A DNA stretch of 64,000 nucleotides from Pempheris klunzingeri (lineage: Eukaryota; Chordata; Actinopteri; Acropomatiformes; Pempheridae), in NCBI RefSeq assembly GCF_042242105.1, contig NC_092013.1, positions 115,001 to 179,000 on the forward strand, read 5' to 3'. The notes below the pieces were generated by a model. It made no database searches, was not told the DNA's origin, and was given only the letters and a program-made list of their open reading frames with translations. Below, one piece after another: positions 55,201 to 64,000 of the stretch (its first letter is position 1; the number at the start of each line of letters is the position of its first letter). The position numbers and the translations under genes are program-made.

Positions 55201-58200
55201 GCATTTTTACAGTAAAGTACTACTAGAACATAGTGAAATACTGTTTTTACAGTAAAGTACTACTAGTACACAGTAAAATACTGCATTCCTACTGTAAAGT
55301 ACTAATAGTACACGGTAAAATACTGTTTTTACAGTAAAGTACTACTAGTACACAGTAAAATACTGCATTCCTACTGTAAAGTACTACTAGTACACAGTAA
55401 AATACTATTTTTACAGTAAAGTACTACTAGTACACAGTAAAATACTGCATTCCTACTGTAAAGTACTACTAGTACACAGTAAAATACTGTTTTTACAGTA
55501 AAGTACTACTAGTACACAGTAAAATACTGCATTCCTACTGTAAAGTACTACTAGTACACAGTAAAATACTATTTTTACAGTGAAGTCTGGTGCTGTAATA
55601 ATAATTGATCTCTCCCCCAGCGGATGGTTCACCTGGCCGTTCCCCAGGATCCAGACAGCTACAGGGGACAGCCGGACTCCTCTGACCCACAGAGGGAGCT
55701 CTTCAGTGGGCCAGGAGCAGGGGACGCGTCCCTGGAGGCGTCGGGGTTCTTCGGGACGGACCTGGAGGACAGAGAGCGAGGAGAGGAGGGGGGAGAGGAC
55801 CGAGAGAGGAGGGGGGGGGACGACGAGAGAGACATGACGGGAGAGGACAGAGAGAGGAGAGGGGGAGACACCAGAGGGGAGGAACATGATGCAGACGTGA
55901 TGGATGGCTCAGACACCAACCACACAACCCCCGATCTGGATGTTCTGATTGGTTCGTTCAGATCATCTCCTCTACCGTCTGTCTGTTTCTGTTAAAGGGT
56001 AACTCCGCTTTTTTTAACCCTGGGTCCTGTCTGTTCATATCCTGGTGTCTGAATGACTGGAAGGTACTAGAAGTGTGTGACAGCATCATGGAAAGGATCC
56101 CTACAGAGAGAGACCTGGAAGATCCTTTTGGTTTAACCACAAACAGCACACACACCAGACTACATTCACTAAAACAGGGATTTTAGAGAACAGGACACAG
56201 GAGCTGCTGCCGCCATCAGTCAGTGTGTTTGTGTTATTATGTGTGAACAAATATTGGGTTGAATTCAAAGAAACTTTTAAGTGTTAGTTCACATCTGAGC
56301 TAACCCTTTAAAACATCACAGCCCCATCTGTGGTCTGTGAGGTAAATTTGCTGTTTTTGTGAAAGGAGTCTGGTGTGTCAGTGATAAAAACAAACGCTTT
56401 TAGTAGACCCAGGTTTAAAAACACCACAATTACCCTTTGACAATCACTTTACGTCCTGTGAGTCTGTCTCTGTCAAAACCTCCTGCCGGCTGTACACACA
56501 CACAAAGAAACAGGTGTGTCTGACATGTGTCTTTGTGTCACATAGGCTACAGTCCATCTTTCCGGCCCGGTTTCCCTCTCCCAGCTGAGCTGCATGATTC
56601 TGGGCTGCAGGCCCACCGAGGCTCCCCAGTCCTGGAGGTGAGTCCAGATAACAGGCGCCTTCACATGGATTATTGTATATAAATCACCTCACTTTGTGTG
56701 TCAGGGTTGTTATCTCAGCTGGAGTCAGAACAGACAGATAAAAACAACCCTCACATGGTGGGAACCTACTGTTACAGAAATGACCCCCGACCAGGCCCCG
56801 GTGTGGGAAACTAGCATTTTACATGTGGATTTTTGCTCTAATTATTCAGTCAATATTTTTTCCTCAACAAGGCAGATTGAAAAGGCTCTGCACGTTGTGA
56901 CAGGTCTTATTGCTGACGTGTTTTTGATTCTCTTCTTTCTGTGGCAAATTAAAGTTGTTTTTTAAACCGTAACACCCAGACTTTAGGGCGTCACTTGCCT
57001 TTGGCTGCTTCCTTGTTTTTGTAACTTAAAGAACAAATGAACAAACACATCAAATTCACAAAGCGAACAACCAAATATGGCCTCATGTTTTACTCTTATT
57101 ACGCATTGTTAGAATTCATTATAGTTTATTATAACTAGACTTGAGAGAGATGAAAGTATTAAAAACCCCAAATGAGTGACCACAGACGGCAGACCGGCCT
57201 GTTGTGTGATCTGTCTGTCTGTCTATCTGTCTGTCTGTCCCTGTCTTTCTCTCCCTACCTGTCTCCCTGTCTGTCTCAGGGTTGTTAGTGGACTGGTTAG
57301 TACACCCGTTAGTGCACTTGTTAGTGGACTGGTTAGTGGACCCTGTCCAGAGTCTGGTGGCCGTCTACAGACTACAGGCCTGGAGTCTGTGGTTCCTGTG
57401 TGTCCCTCTGACCTGAGCCTCCTCCTGTCTGGTTTCAGGTGGCTCCTCTGGACAGAGAGCTGTGGGAGGCAGAGGGGGAGGACGAGGGTCACGCCAGTGG
57501 CTACGAAGCCCTGCAGCCCTCCATCACTGCTACAACCACTACGACCACCACTACTACGTCTACCACATCTACTACTAATGCTACTGCTGCCAGTGGAGGA
57601 GCGGGAGCCGTGGGAACCGCCACCCCCGAGACCGACACCGGCACCGACTTTGGGCTGCTGGGAAGTTACCGTAAAGGTACGACACGGGAAAACACTGTTG
57701 ACCCAACGCTAATCTGCTCCGAGACCGAAAACCAACCTGCCACTGAAAACTGAACTACAGAAATGTAAGCAGTCTCACACAGGATTTGAAGCCTGTTTTT
57801 GTGGTTGAGAGTCCTGTAACTAAACCATTCAGCCACCACACCCACATTAATCCAATAATCAATGAACAGCAGTCAATAATAGACGCTCTGTTTATTTAGA
57901 TGCATTGTGGAGAGTTTTGTGTTCTGTTGGAGTGCAGAATAAAGTTACTAAAGTAACCTGGTGCTCACAATGCTACTGAGAAACAACACTGTTAAATTCT
58001 AAAAGAATAAAAGTACATCTGAAAGAATAAAATACGTCTGAAAGAATAAAAGTACATCTGAGTCAGAGTTCAGATGACTTCAGAGAAAGAGGAGGAGCGG
58101 TGCTGCGTTTGTTTGACCTCTGGTTTGTCTGTGCAGATGAGACAGAGGATGAAGAGACAGAGAGGAAAGAGGAAGAGGAGGAAGACACAGGTCTGACACA

Positions 58201-60429
58201 CAAAGGCAGCTTTACCCAGAATCCCACAGTGCCAGAGGTGGGCGTGGCGCCCAGCAGAGAGCCCCTGCAGCCCAGCGTGGAGGAAGAGGAGCACCTGGAA
58301 GGTGAGATGCTGCTTTGACAGGAGTCACCTGGATGACTGATTCATAGACCGGAAGCCTGTAAGACCCTTTTGGTTCAACAGCCATTAAATCGCTCCATAA
58401 AACGGATGTGTTTTTAGACTGAGATGCCCACCTTTGTCTCCCTCTTACCTGTTAACTGATGTAATTTGACAGGCGTAGCAACAGTAACTAAGGGGGAGGG
58501 GCTTAGCAAGCGGCCAGTTAAATAAACATGATGACTGTTTGTTGTTGTAGGTGTTGGACTAATGGACAGGAGTGATGAGGTGAAGGAGGAGGAAACAGGA
58601 CTCAGTGACATCGCCCTGCTCACCACCGACCCCCCCACCACCATCGGCTTCACCAACCCGGCCTGGGATTGGCTGGGAAAGACCACGCCCCCACCGGCCC
58701 ACGGGTCAGAGGTCAGGGGAGGAGGGGTAACCTCACTCAGAGGGCAGACTTTCTGCAGTCCACTGTTGTAACCCACTGTTGTAACCCCCCCCCCCCCCCC
58801 CCCCCCCAGGTGATGTGTATTGACTGGAACGAGCTGACGGGACGAGGCTACGTCGTCCTCAACATGACGCACAACTGGAACTGTGTAAGTACAAACATTT
58901 AAACCACACACACCACATGTGAGCGCTTTTACCCGATTCATCAGTGGTGTTGATGTCATAAGAGTTGGTGTCCTCTGATTGGTCGGTATCAGTCTGTGTA
59001 AAGAAGCGTCCTCTGATTGGTCGGTATCAGTCTGTGTAAAGAAGCGTCCTCTGATTGGTCGGTATCAGTCTATAAAGAAGCGTCCTCTGATTGGTCGGTA
59101 TCAGTCTGTAAAGAAGCGTCCTCTGATTGGTCGGTATCAGTCTGTATAAAGAAGCGTCCTCTGATTGGTCGGTATCAGTCTGTATAAAGAAGCGTCCTCT
59201 GATTGGTCGGTATCAGTCTGTGTAAAGAAGCGTCCTCTGATTGGTCGGTATCAGTCTGTGTAAAGAAGCGTCCTCTGATTGGTCGGTATCAGTCTGTATA
59301 AAGAAGCGTCCTCTGATTGGTCGGTATCAGTCTGTGTAAAGAAGCGTCCTCTGATTGGTCGATATCAGTCTGTATAAAGAAGCGTCCTCTGATTGGTCGG
59401 TATCAGTCTGTATAAAGAAGCGTCCTCTGATTGGACGGTATCAGTCTATAAAGAAGCGTCCTCTGATTGGTCGGTATCAGTCTGTATAAAGAAGCGTCCT
59501 GTGATTGGTCGGTATCAGTCTATAAAGAAGCGTCCTCTGATTGGTCGGTATCAGTCTGTAAAGAAGCGTCCTCTGATTGGTCGGTATCAGTCTGTGTAAA
59601 GAAGTGTCTCCCAAGGCAAATTGGTTCTAGGGGAAGGGCCAGACAAAGAGCAGTTAAAAAACTCTTTATGAAGCAGAGCCAGAAGTTCAGTGTTCCCTTT
59701 CCCGGGTTTGGGAAACCAGGACCCCCTCCTGGAGCCAGACCTGGGAGGGGAGGCTGAGCGCCACTGTGGTGGAGTTCTCCCCGGTGAACGAGAGGGCCGC
59801 CTCCATGCCACTATGGGTTGCTGGGGGGGAGGCTCTCACTGACTCTGCACCAAACAGCAGTTCAGAGTGTCCGGTCTTCATGGAGGCTATGGATGGTGTC
59901 CTGGAAGGGACGCCATCTGGGGACGTGGGTAATGACGGAGAAACCTGGGAGGAACAGCCTGCCTGATCTGAAACAGAGTGGTGCTTTATTGGACTTCTGT
60001 GCTCGGCATGGATTGGCCATAACAAACACCGTGTTGGAGCATAGGGTGGTTCATAAGTGTACATGGTGCCAGACCACCTTAGTCCAAAGATCTGTGATCG
60101 ACTTTGTGGTCGTGTCATCAGATCTGCGGTCGTATGACACTCGGATGAGAAGAGGAGCAGAGCTGTCGGCTGATTACCACCTGGTGGCGGGGGAGGCTGC
60201 CGGACAGACTTGGTAAACCCAAACGTATAGTGAGGGTGTGCTGGGAGCGTCTGGTGGAGGCCCCTGTCATTTGTCATATGGCCCAGGTTTAAAATCAGCA
60301 GAGTTGCCCTTTAAGGCGATTGTGGTCGGTTCTGACCGTCTTCTGTCCACCGTCACCACCGTCTGTCCTCCAGGTTTGAAGAGCAGCCGTGTGTTTGCGG
60401 ACACGCCGTCTGAGCTGCTGGAGCCAGTC

Positions 60430-60468
<39 letters not shown>

Positions 60469-60799
60469 AGTAGTGATGGAGCACCAACCATCACCGCTGT
60501 GTCTGTTGTCATGGCAGCTACACAAACCCTCCCCGCCATCGCAGTGACCTTATGGTCGTTACGGCAACACGATGGAGCCAGAACAGCGTTCTTACATCCC
60601 CTCTGTGTGTGTGTGAGACAGGAGGAGTTCCGTGTGGACCGGGGCGTGCGGCTGTTGAGGATCATGGAGCGAGTGTTTGCTCGGAGGATGAGCAGCCCTG
60701 AGGGATCATGGGTACTTTACCTGAGCAAACCCACACACCAACAACACCAGCTGCTGATGAACCTGGCATCTGTGCACGGTACACACACTCAGGCACAAC

Positions 60800-60843
<44 letters not shown>

Positions 60844-61045
60844 CAGGCACAACCGCGCACACACACACACACTCAGGCACAACCGCACACACACACACAC
60901 ACACACACATACACTCAGGCACAACCGCACACACACACACGCACACACTCACACTCAGGCACAACCGCACACACACACACACACACACACACTCAGGCAC
61001 AACCGCACACACACACACACGCACACACTCACACTCAGGCACAAC

Positions 61046-61085
<40 letters not shown>

Positions 61086-61095
61086 CAGGCACAAC

Positions 61096-61128
<33 letters not shown>

Positions 61129-61241
61129 AGGCACAACCGCACACGCACACACACACACACACACTCAGGCACAACCGCACACACACACACTCAGGCACAA
61201 CCGCACACACACACACGCACACACTCACACTCAGGCACAAC

Positions 61242-61279
<38 letters not shown>

Positions 61280-61487
61280 CAGGCACAACCGCACACACAC
61301 GCACACACTCACACACACACACACACACTCACACTCAGGCACAACCGCACACACACACACACACACACACACACTCAGGCACAACCGCACACACACACAC
61401 ACACACACACTCAGGCACAACCGCACACACACACTCAGGCACAACCGCACACACACACACGCACACACTCACACTCAGGCACAACCG

Positions 61488-61519
<32 letters not shown>

Positions 61520-61601
61520 CAGGCACAACCGCACACACACGCACACACTCACACTCAGGCACAACCGCACACACACACACACACACACTCAGGCACAACC
61601 G

Positions 61602-61635
<34 letters not shown>

Positions 61636-61942
61636 CAGGCACAACCGCACACACACACACGCACACACTCACACTCAGGCACAACCGCACGCACACACAC
61701 ACACACACACTCAGGCACAACCGCACACACACACACACACACACACACTCAGGCACAACCGCACACACACACGCACACTCACTCAGGCACAACCGCACAC
61801 ACACACACACACACTCACACTCAGGCACAACCGCACACACACACACGCACACACTCACACTCAGGCACAACCGCACACACACGCACACACTCACACTCAG
61901 GCACAACCGCACACACACACACACACACTCAGGCACAACCGC

Positions 61943-61974
<32 letters not shown>

Positions 61975-61988
61975 TCAGGCACAACTGC

Positions 61989-62028
<40 letters not shown>

Positions 62029-62136
62029 AGGCACAACCGCACACACACACACACACTCAGGCACAACCTCACACACACACACACACTCAGGCACAACCGC
62101 ACACACACACACACACACACACTCAGGCACAACTGC

Positions 62137-62168
<32 letters not shown>

Positions 62169-62343
62169 TCAGGCACAACCGCACACACACACACACACTC
62201 AGGCACAATCGCACACACACGCACACACTCAGGCACAACCACACACACACACACAGACACACTCAGGCACAACCGCACACACACACACACACGCACACAC
62301 TCAGGCACACACACACAGGCAGACAGTGCTGTTGGCTAACATT

Positions 62344-62374
<31 letters not shown>

Positions 62375-63185
62375 CTTCCAGGTGTGATCAGTACCAAGGA
62401 AGTGCTGGACATGCTGGGAGAGATCAGGACCAGTCTGAATAAGGTAACTGACTCCAGGACAGTCAGCAGGGTTTCTGCTCACGTGGACACACTGACACAC
62501 CTGCATGTTCAGGGGAATTTACAGTTTAAAGTAGAACTCTGGCTTCCAGTCTGAATGACTGGTAGGTACAAAACATGTTGGAATTGGTCCAGTCGATCAC
62601 CTCAGCTGGCTGTAAGATCCACAGACAGCCGTTATATCGCTCTCTGCACACACACCAGACTACATTCACTAAAACAGGGATTTTAGCTCCCAGAACACAG
62701 CTTAATTTAGGAGAGTGTTTACATCACCAGTCACAATAACACAAACATACCAGAGCAGCAGCTCCTGTGTGCTGTGAGCTAAAATCCTAAGATCTTCCAG
62801 GTCTCTCTCTGTAGGGATCCTTTCCATGATGCTGTCACACACTTAGAATAACACTCTGAGCCTGTCAGTGGATCAAACAAGCTCTTTTAGTGGACCTACT
62901 GTGATCAGGTGCAGTTGTCCCAAAGGATCACGTTGCAGCCATTGCAGCCCGTTTGGTGGCTGCTGGCTGAGGTGATCTACTGGACCAGTTCTGGCTGAGG
63001 TGATCTACTGGACCAGTTCTGGCTGAGGTGATCTACTGGACCAGTTCCAACACTTTTACTACCTACCAGCCATTCAGACACCAGGATGTGGACACAGAGG
63101 ACCCAGAGGGAGAAACAGGGGAGTTACCCTTCACCTGAATATCAATAATCAGACATCAGGCACATGTTTCCTGTGACTACTTCTA

Positions 63186-63230
<45 letters not shown>

Positions 63231-63811
63231 CAGTTGGGGATCCAGAACTACAGTGCGGCGAAGAGCTGTCAGTCCCGTCCGAGTCAAACACGCAGTGACT
63301 ACGGGAAGCTGTTTGTGGTTCTGGTGATCATCGGCTCCGTCTGCATGGTCATCATCACGTCTGGGTTCATTTACATCTGCTGGCAACGAAGACTGCCCAC
63401 TACCAAGACCACGGTACACACACACACACTGAGAGAGACACACACACACACACACACACCTGCAGCTCTTCATTGGCGCTCTGTTGCTCTGCAGTTCCGC
63501 GCTGAGGAGCTTCACTTTGTGGAAAACGGTTGCCATGACAACCCCACGCTGGACGTGGCCAATGACAGCCAGCCTGAGATGCGGGAGAAGAAGCCGAGCA
63601 CCAATGGGATGGCAGGAGGAGGAGGCAGGGAGGACAGCAGTCGCTGGCAGGTGATTGGACGACAGGTGGATGAGTGACTAAATGAACGAGTCCAGCAGCT
63701 TTATTCTGCCCGACAACAGCATGAAGCCTCTCATCCTCATTTTATTTTCAGGTGTTTGTCAACCAAGCAGCGACTGAGGAGGAAGAGGAGGAGCAGGACA
63801 CACATCTCTGA
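48940..63811 (+). CDS. podxl2: Podocalyxin-like protein 2 (endoglycan)
   Basis: CD34-family sialomucin of the plasma membrane. Thirteen exons: 48940-48973, 53617-53951, 55621-55951, 56546-56637, 57439-57676, 58137-58301, 58551-58711, 58810-58884, 60622-60778, 62382-62443, 63234-63413, 63495-63650 and 63752-63811 (TGA). They join in frame for 681 residues (human about 605). A short signal peptide ([19 protein letters not shown]) is split by a 4.6-kb intron. The mucin/acidic stalk (residues about 20-450) contains a Thr-rich run in exon 5 and Glu-rich runs in exons 3 and 6. The Cys-containing membrane-proximal domain has [32 protein letters not shown] and [18 protein letters not shown]. The transmembrane segment is at about 576-599, then CWQRRLP and [19 protein letters not shown]. 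The C-terminal PDZ ligand is DTHL, identical to human. The exon 3 donor is the least certain junction. Introns 2, 8 and 9 begin with tandem arrays, and intron 2 also ends in one. Confidence 0.92.
48974..49430 (+). repeat. CA/TG and CAT microsatellite cluster, podxl2 intron 1
   Basis: (CA)n at about 49006-49053, (GT)n at about 49105-49170, (CA)n at about 49248-49272 and (CAT)n at about 49378-49400, beginning right after the exon 1 donor. Confidence 0.9.
50110..50475 (-). mobile_element. Inverted-repeat element family T, partial copy
   Basis: Minus-oriented copy in podxl2 intron 1, from AAAATCCCTGTTTTAGTGAA through GGATCCTTTCCATGATGCTG to CAGTCACTCAGACACCAGGA. Confidence 0.87.
51385..51500 (+). 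repeat. Dispersed repeat D, diverged copy
   Basis: AGCAGCTCCTGTTTGCAGTG, then ATGGATGTACAGACAGTTG, CACTGAAAGACTG and CAGGTTCTGAAGCATG follow the same order as the copies at 14740 and 45920 but with many substitutions; a single module. Confidence 0.5.
51500..53600. other. podxl2: Remainder of podxl2 intron 1
   Basis: Mostly unique AT-rich sequence. It includes a core-type fold-back remnant at about 52690-53020 (CCACCAGACTCCATTCACAA). No exon with coding support was found. Confidence 0.45.
53968..54503 (+). repeat. 28-bp minisatellite at podxl2 exon 2 donor
   Basis: About 19 copies of GACCTGARTCTGTGTGGAAG TAAATGGT, starting about 16 bases after the donor (53952). Because 28 is not a multiple of three, the minus strand stays open as a 256-codon frame with a 28-residue period; it is not a gene. 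Confidence 0.96.
55000..55590 (+). repeat. ~40-bp minisatellite before podxl2 exon 3
   Basis: Units TACAGTAAAGTACTACTAGT, ACACAGTAAAATACTG with either CATTCC or TTTT linkers, about 14 copies, ending roughly 30 bases before the exon 3 acceptor. Inner GTACTACTAGTAC is near-palindromic. Confidence 0.95.
55990..56260 (+). mobile_element. Inverted-repeat element family T, partial copy
   Basis: GGGTAACTCCGCTTTTTTTAA left end, CCTGGTGTCTGAATGACTGG, then GTGTGACAGCATCATGGAAA to ACTACATTCACTAAAACAGG. It lies in podxl2 intron 3, starting about 40 bases after the exon 3 donor. Confidence 0.8.
56638..57438. other. podxl2: podxl2 intron 4, nothing recognised
   Basis: Unique sequence with a CTGT-rich pyrimidine stretch (about 57208-57280). 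No element identified. Confidence 0.4.
58785..58807 (+). repeat. C23 acceptor tract of podxl2 exon 8
   Basis: Twenty-three consecutive C directly followed by AG and exon 8 (58810): a pure poly-C polypyrimidine tract without U. Confidence 0.95.
58969..59610 (+). repeat. 38-bp minisatellite carrying a CCAAT box per unit
   Basis: Seventeen copies of GTCCTCTGATTGGTCGGTAT, CAGTCTGTRTAAAGAAGC in podxl2 intron 8. On the minus strand each unit reads CCAATCAGAG, a full NF-Y core, in 16 of 17. Several units on plus also contain TATAAAG. Confidence 0.96.
59611..60300 (+). mobile_element. Degenerate LINE fragment (endonuclease domain)
   Basis: Frames at 59766-59966 and 59818-60216 together read like a non-LTR retrotransposon endonuclease: [18 protein letters not shown], then in another frame [32 protein letters not shown] and [13 protein letters not shown]. 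It is frameshifted and truncated at both ends, in podxl2 intron 8. Confidence 0.78.
60779..62325 (+). repeat. 1.5-kb (AC)n / TCAGGCACAACCG array, podxl2 intron 9
   Basis: (AC)n blocks of 10-50 bases separated by the 13-mer TCAGGCACAACCG, about 45 times, beginning at the exon 9 donor itself (GTACACACACTCAGG). Both strands are open for hundreds of codons because of the repeat. Not coding. Confidence 0.97.
62341..62381 (+). repeat. (TG)n tract at podxl2 exon 10 acceptor
   Basis: About 15 TG units, then CTTCCAG and exon 10 (62382). Confidence 0.9.
62525..63135 (-). mobile_element. Inverted-repeat element family T, near-complete copy 2
   Basis: About 610 bases in podxl2 intron 10, opposite in orientation to copy 1 in pigu intron 11 and collinear with it throughout, including the central AGCTTAATTTAGGAGAGTG spacer. 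Near its terminus a CTGGCTGAGGTGATCTACTGG module of about 30 bases is triplicated (62965-63050). No coding frame. Confidence 0.87.
63189..63230 (+). repeat. (TG)n tract at podxl2 exon 11 acceptor
   Basis: About 20 TG units directly followed by TTCAG and exon 11 (63234), which encodes the transmembrane segment. Confidence 0.93.
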
Positions 63812-64000
63812 TGGACAAAGAGGAGGAGGAGACGGGTTATGGAGGACGGGCGTCTTCGTTAGACAGATGATGATGGAGGGAGGAGGAGGAGGAAGACGAC
63901 AGAGAGGAAGAGAGGACAGAAGGGGGAGAAAAGAGGAAGCAGCTGATGGTAGTAAAAATGGTTAAAGAGTGAGAGACAGATGTGTCGTCCAATCAGAGAT
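63812..64000 (+). other. podxl2: podxl2 3' UTR, start
   Basis: Purine-rich GGAGGAGG/AGAGAGG sequence after the stop codon. No AATAAA before the window ends, so the transcript continues beyond it. Confidence 0.55.

Noticed and set aside
57900-58060. Possible extra podxl2 exon around repeated AAGAATAAAAGTACATCTGA
   Set aside because: AT-rich short tandem repeat without an open frame or splice signals.
60238-62442. 734-codon plus-strand ORF rich in His/Thr
   Set aside because: It crosses podxl2 exons 9 and 10 and the AC array between them; the open frame comes from the repeat.

Overview
This window is nuclear DNA of a vertebrate, almost certainly a ray-finned (teleost) fish. It has intron-split genes with GT-AG (once GC-AG) junctions, orthologues of human genes with fish-like divergence, very dense (CA)n/(TG)n microsatellites and minisatellites, a Tc1-type DNA transposon, a hAT remnant and teleost-style LINE/SINE fragments. 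The species cannot be told from the sequence. There are no operons, no CRISPR arrays and no bacterial features.

Six protein-coding genes were resolved to exon level. (1) rbl1 (p107), plus strand: only the last six exons are inside (473-2019). (2) tmem74b, plus strand, two coding exons (6608-9723); a dead Tc1 copy sits in its intron. (3) psmf1 (proteasome inhibitor PI31), minus strand, seven exons (28250 down to 18570), tail-to-tail with tmem74b. (4) pigu (GPI transamidase subunit), plus strand, twelve exons (30433-36312), complete. (5) mcm2 (replicative helicase subunit), minus strand, twenty exons (47885 down to 38521), complete, tail-to-tail with pigu. (6) podxl2 (endoglycan), plus strand, thirteen exons (48940-63811), head-to-head with mcm2 across about 1 kb of intergenic DNA carrying E2F-like and paired CRE palindromes. 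Exon chains for genes 2-6 close in frame and give 263, 275, 435, 893 and 681 residues, close to the lengths of the human proteins for the first four; podxl2 is longer.

The rest is mostly repeat. Nearly every large intron or spacer holds a tandem array: a tetranucleotide complex at 5.1-6.05 kb, a 22-mer at 10.15-11.0 kb, a palindrome-containing 20-copy array at 12.73-13.47 kb, a satellite of about 50 bp at 21.7-25.4 kb interrupted by a hAT remnant, trinucleotide arrays at 29.2-30.3 kb, a 43-mer at 45.9-46.4 kb, a 28-mer at 54.0-54.5 kb, a 42-mer at 55.0-55.6 kb, a 38-mer carrying a CCAAT box in each unit at 59.0-59.6 kb, and an AC-rich array at 60.8-62.3 kb. Several arrays touch splice sites. 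One family of roughly 600-bp elements with terminal inverted repeats is scattered through the window, including two near-complete copies in opposite orientation.

The genes are not one pathway. Two share a cell-cycle theme: rbl1 encodes a pocket protein that represses E2F targets, and mcm2 is a classic E2F target. Human orthologues of rbl1, tmem74b, psmf1 and pigu lie on chromosome 20, while mcm2 and podxl2 are neighbours on chromosome 3q21, so the pigu/mcm2 junction (36.3-38.5 kb) marks a synteny break relative to human. I found no convincing new biological system. The most notable signals are (TG)n-type acceptors on many exons, the intronic NF-Y-box array, the inverted-repeat element family, and the altered C-terminal proteasome-docking motif of PI31.
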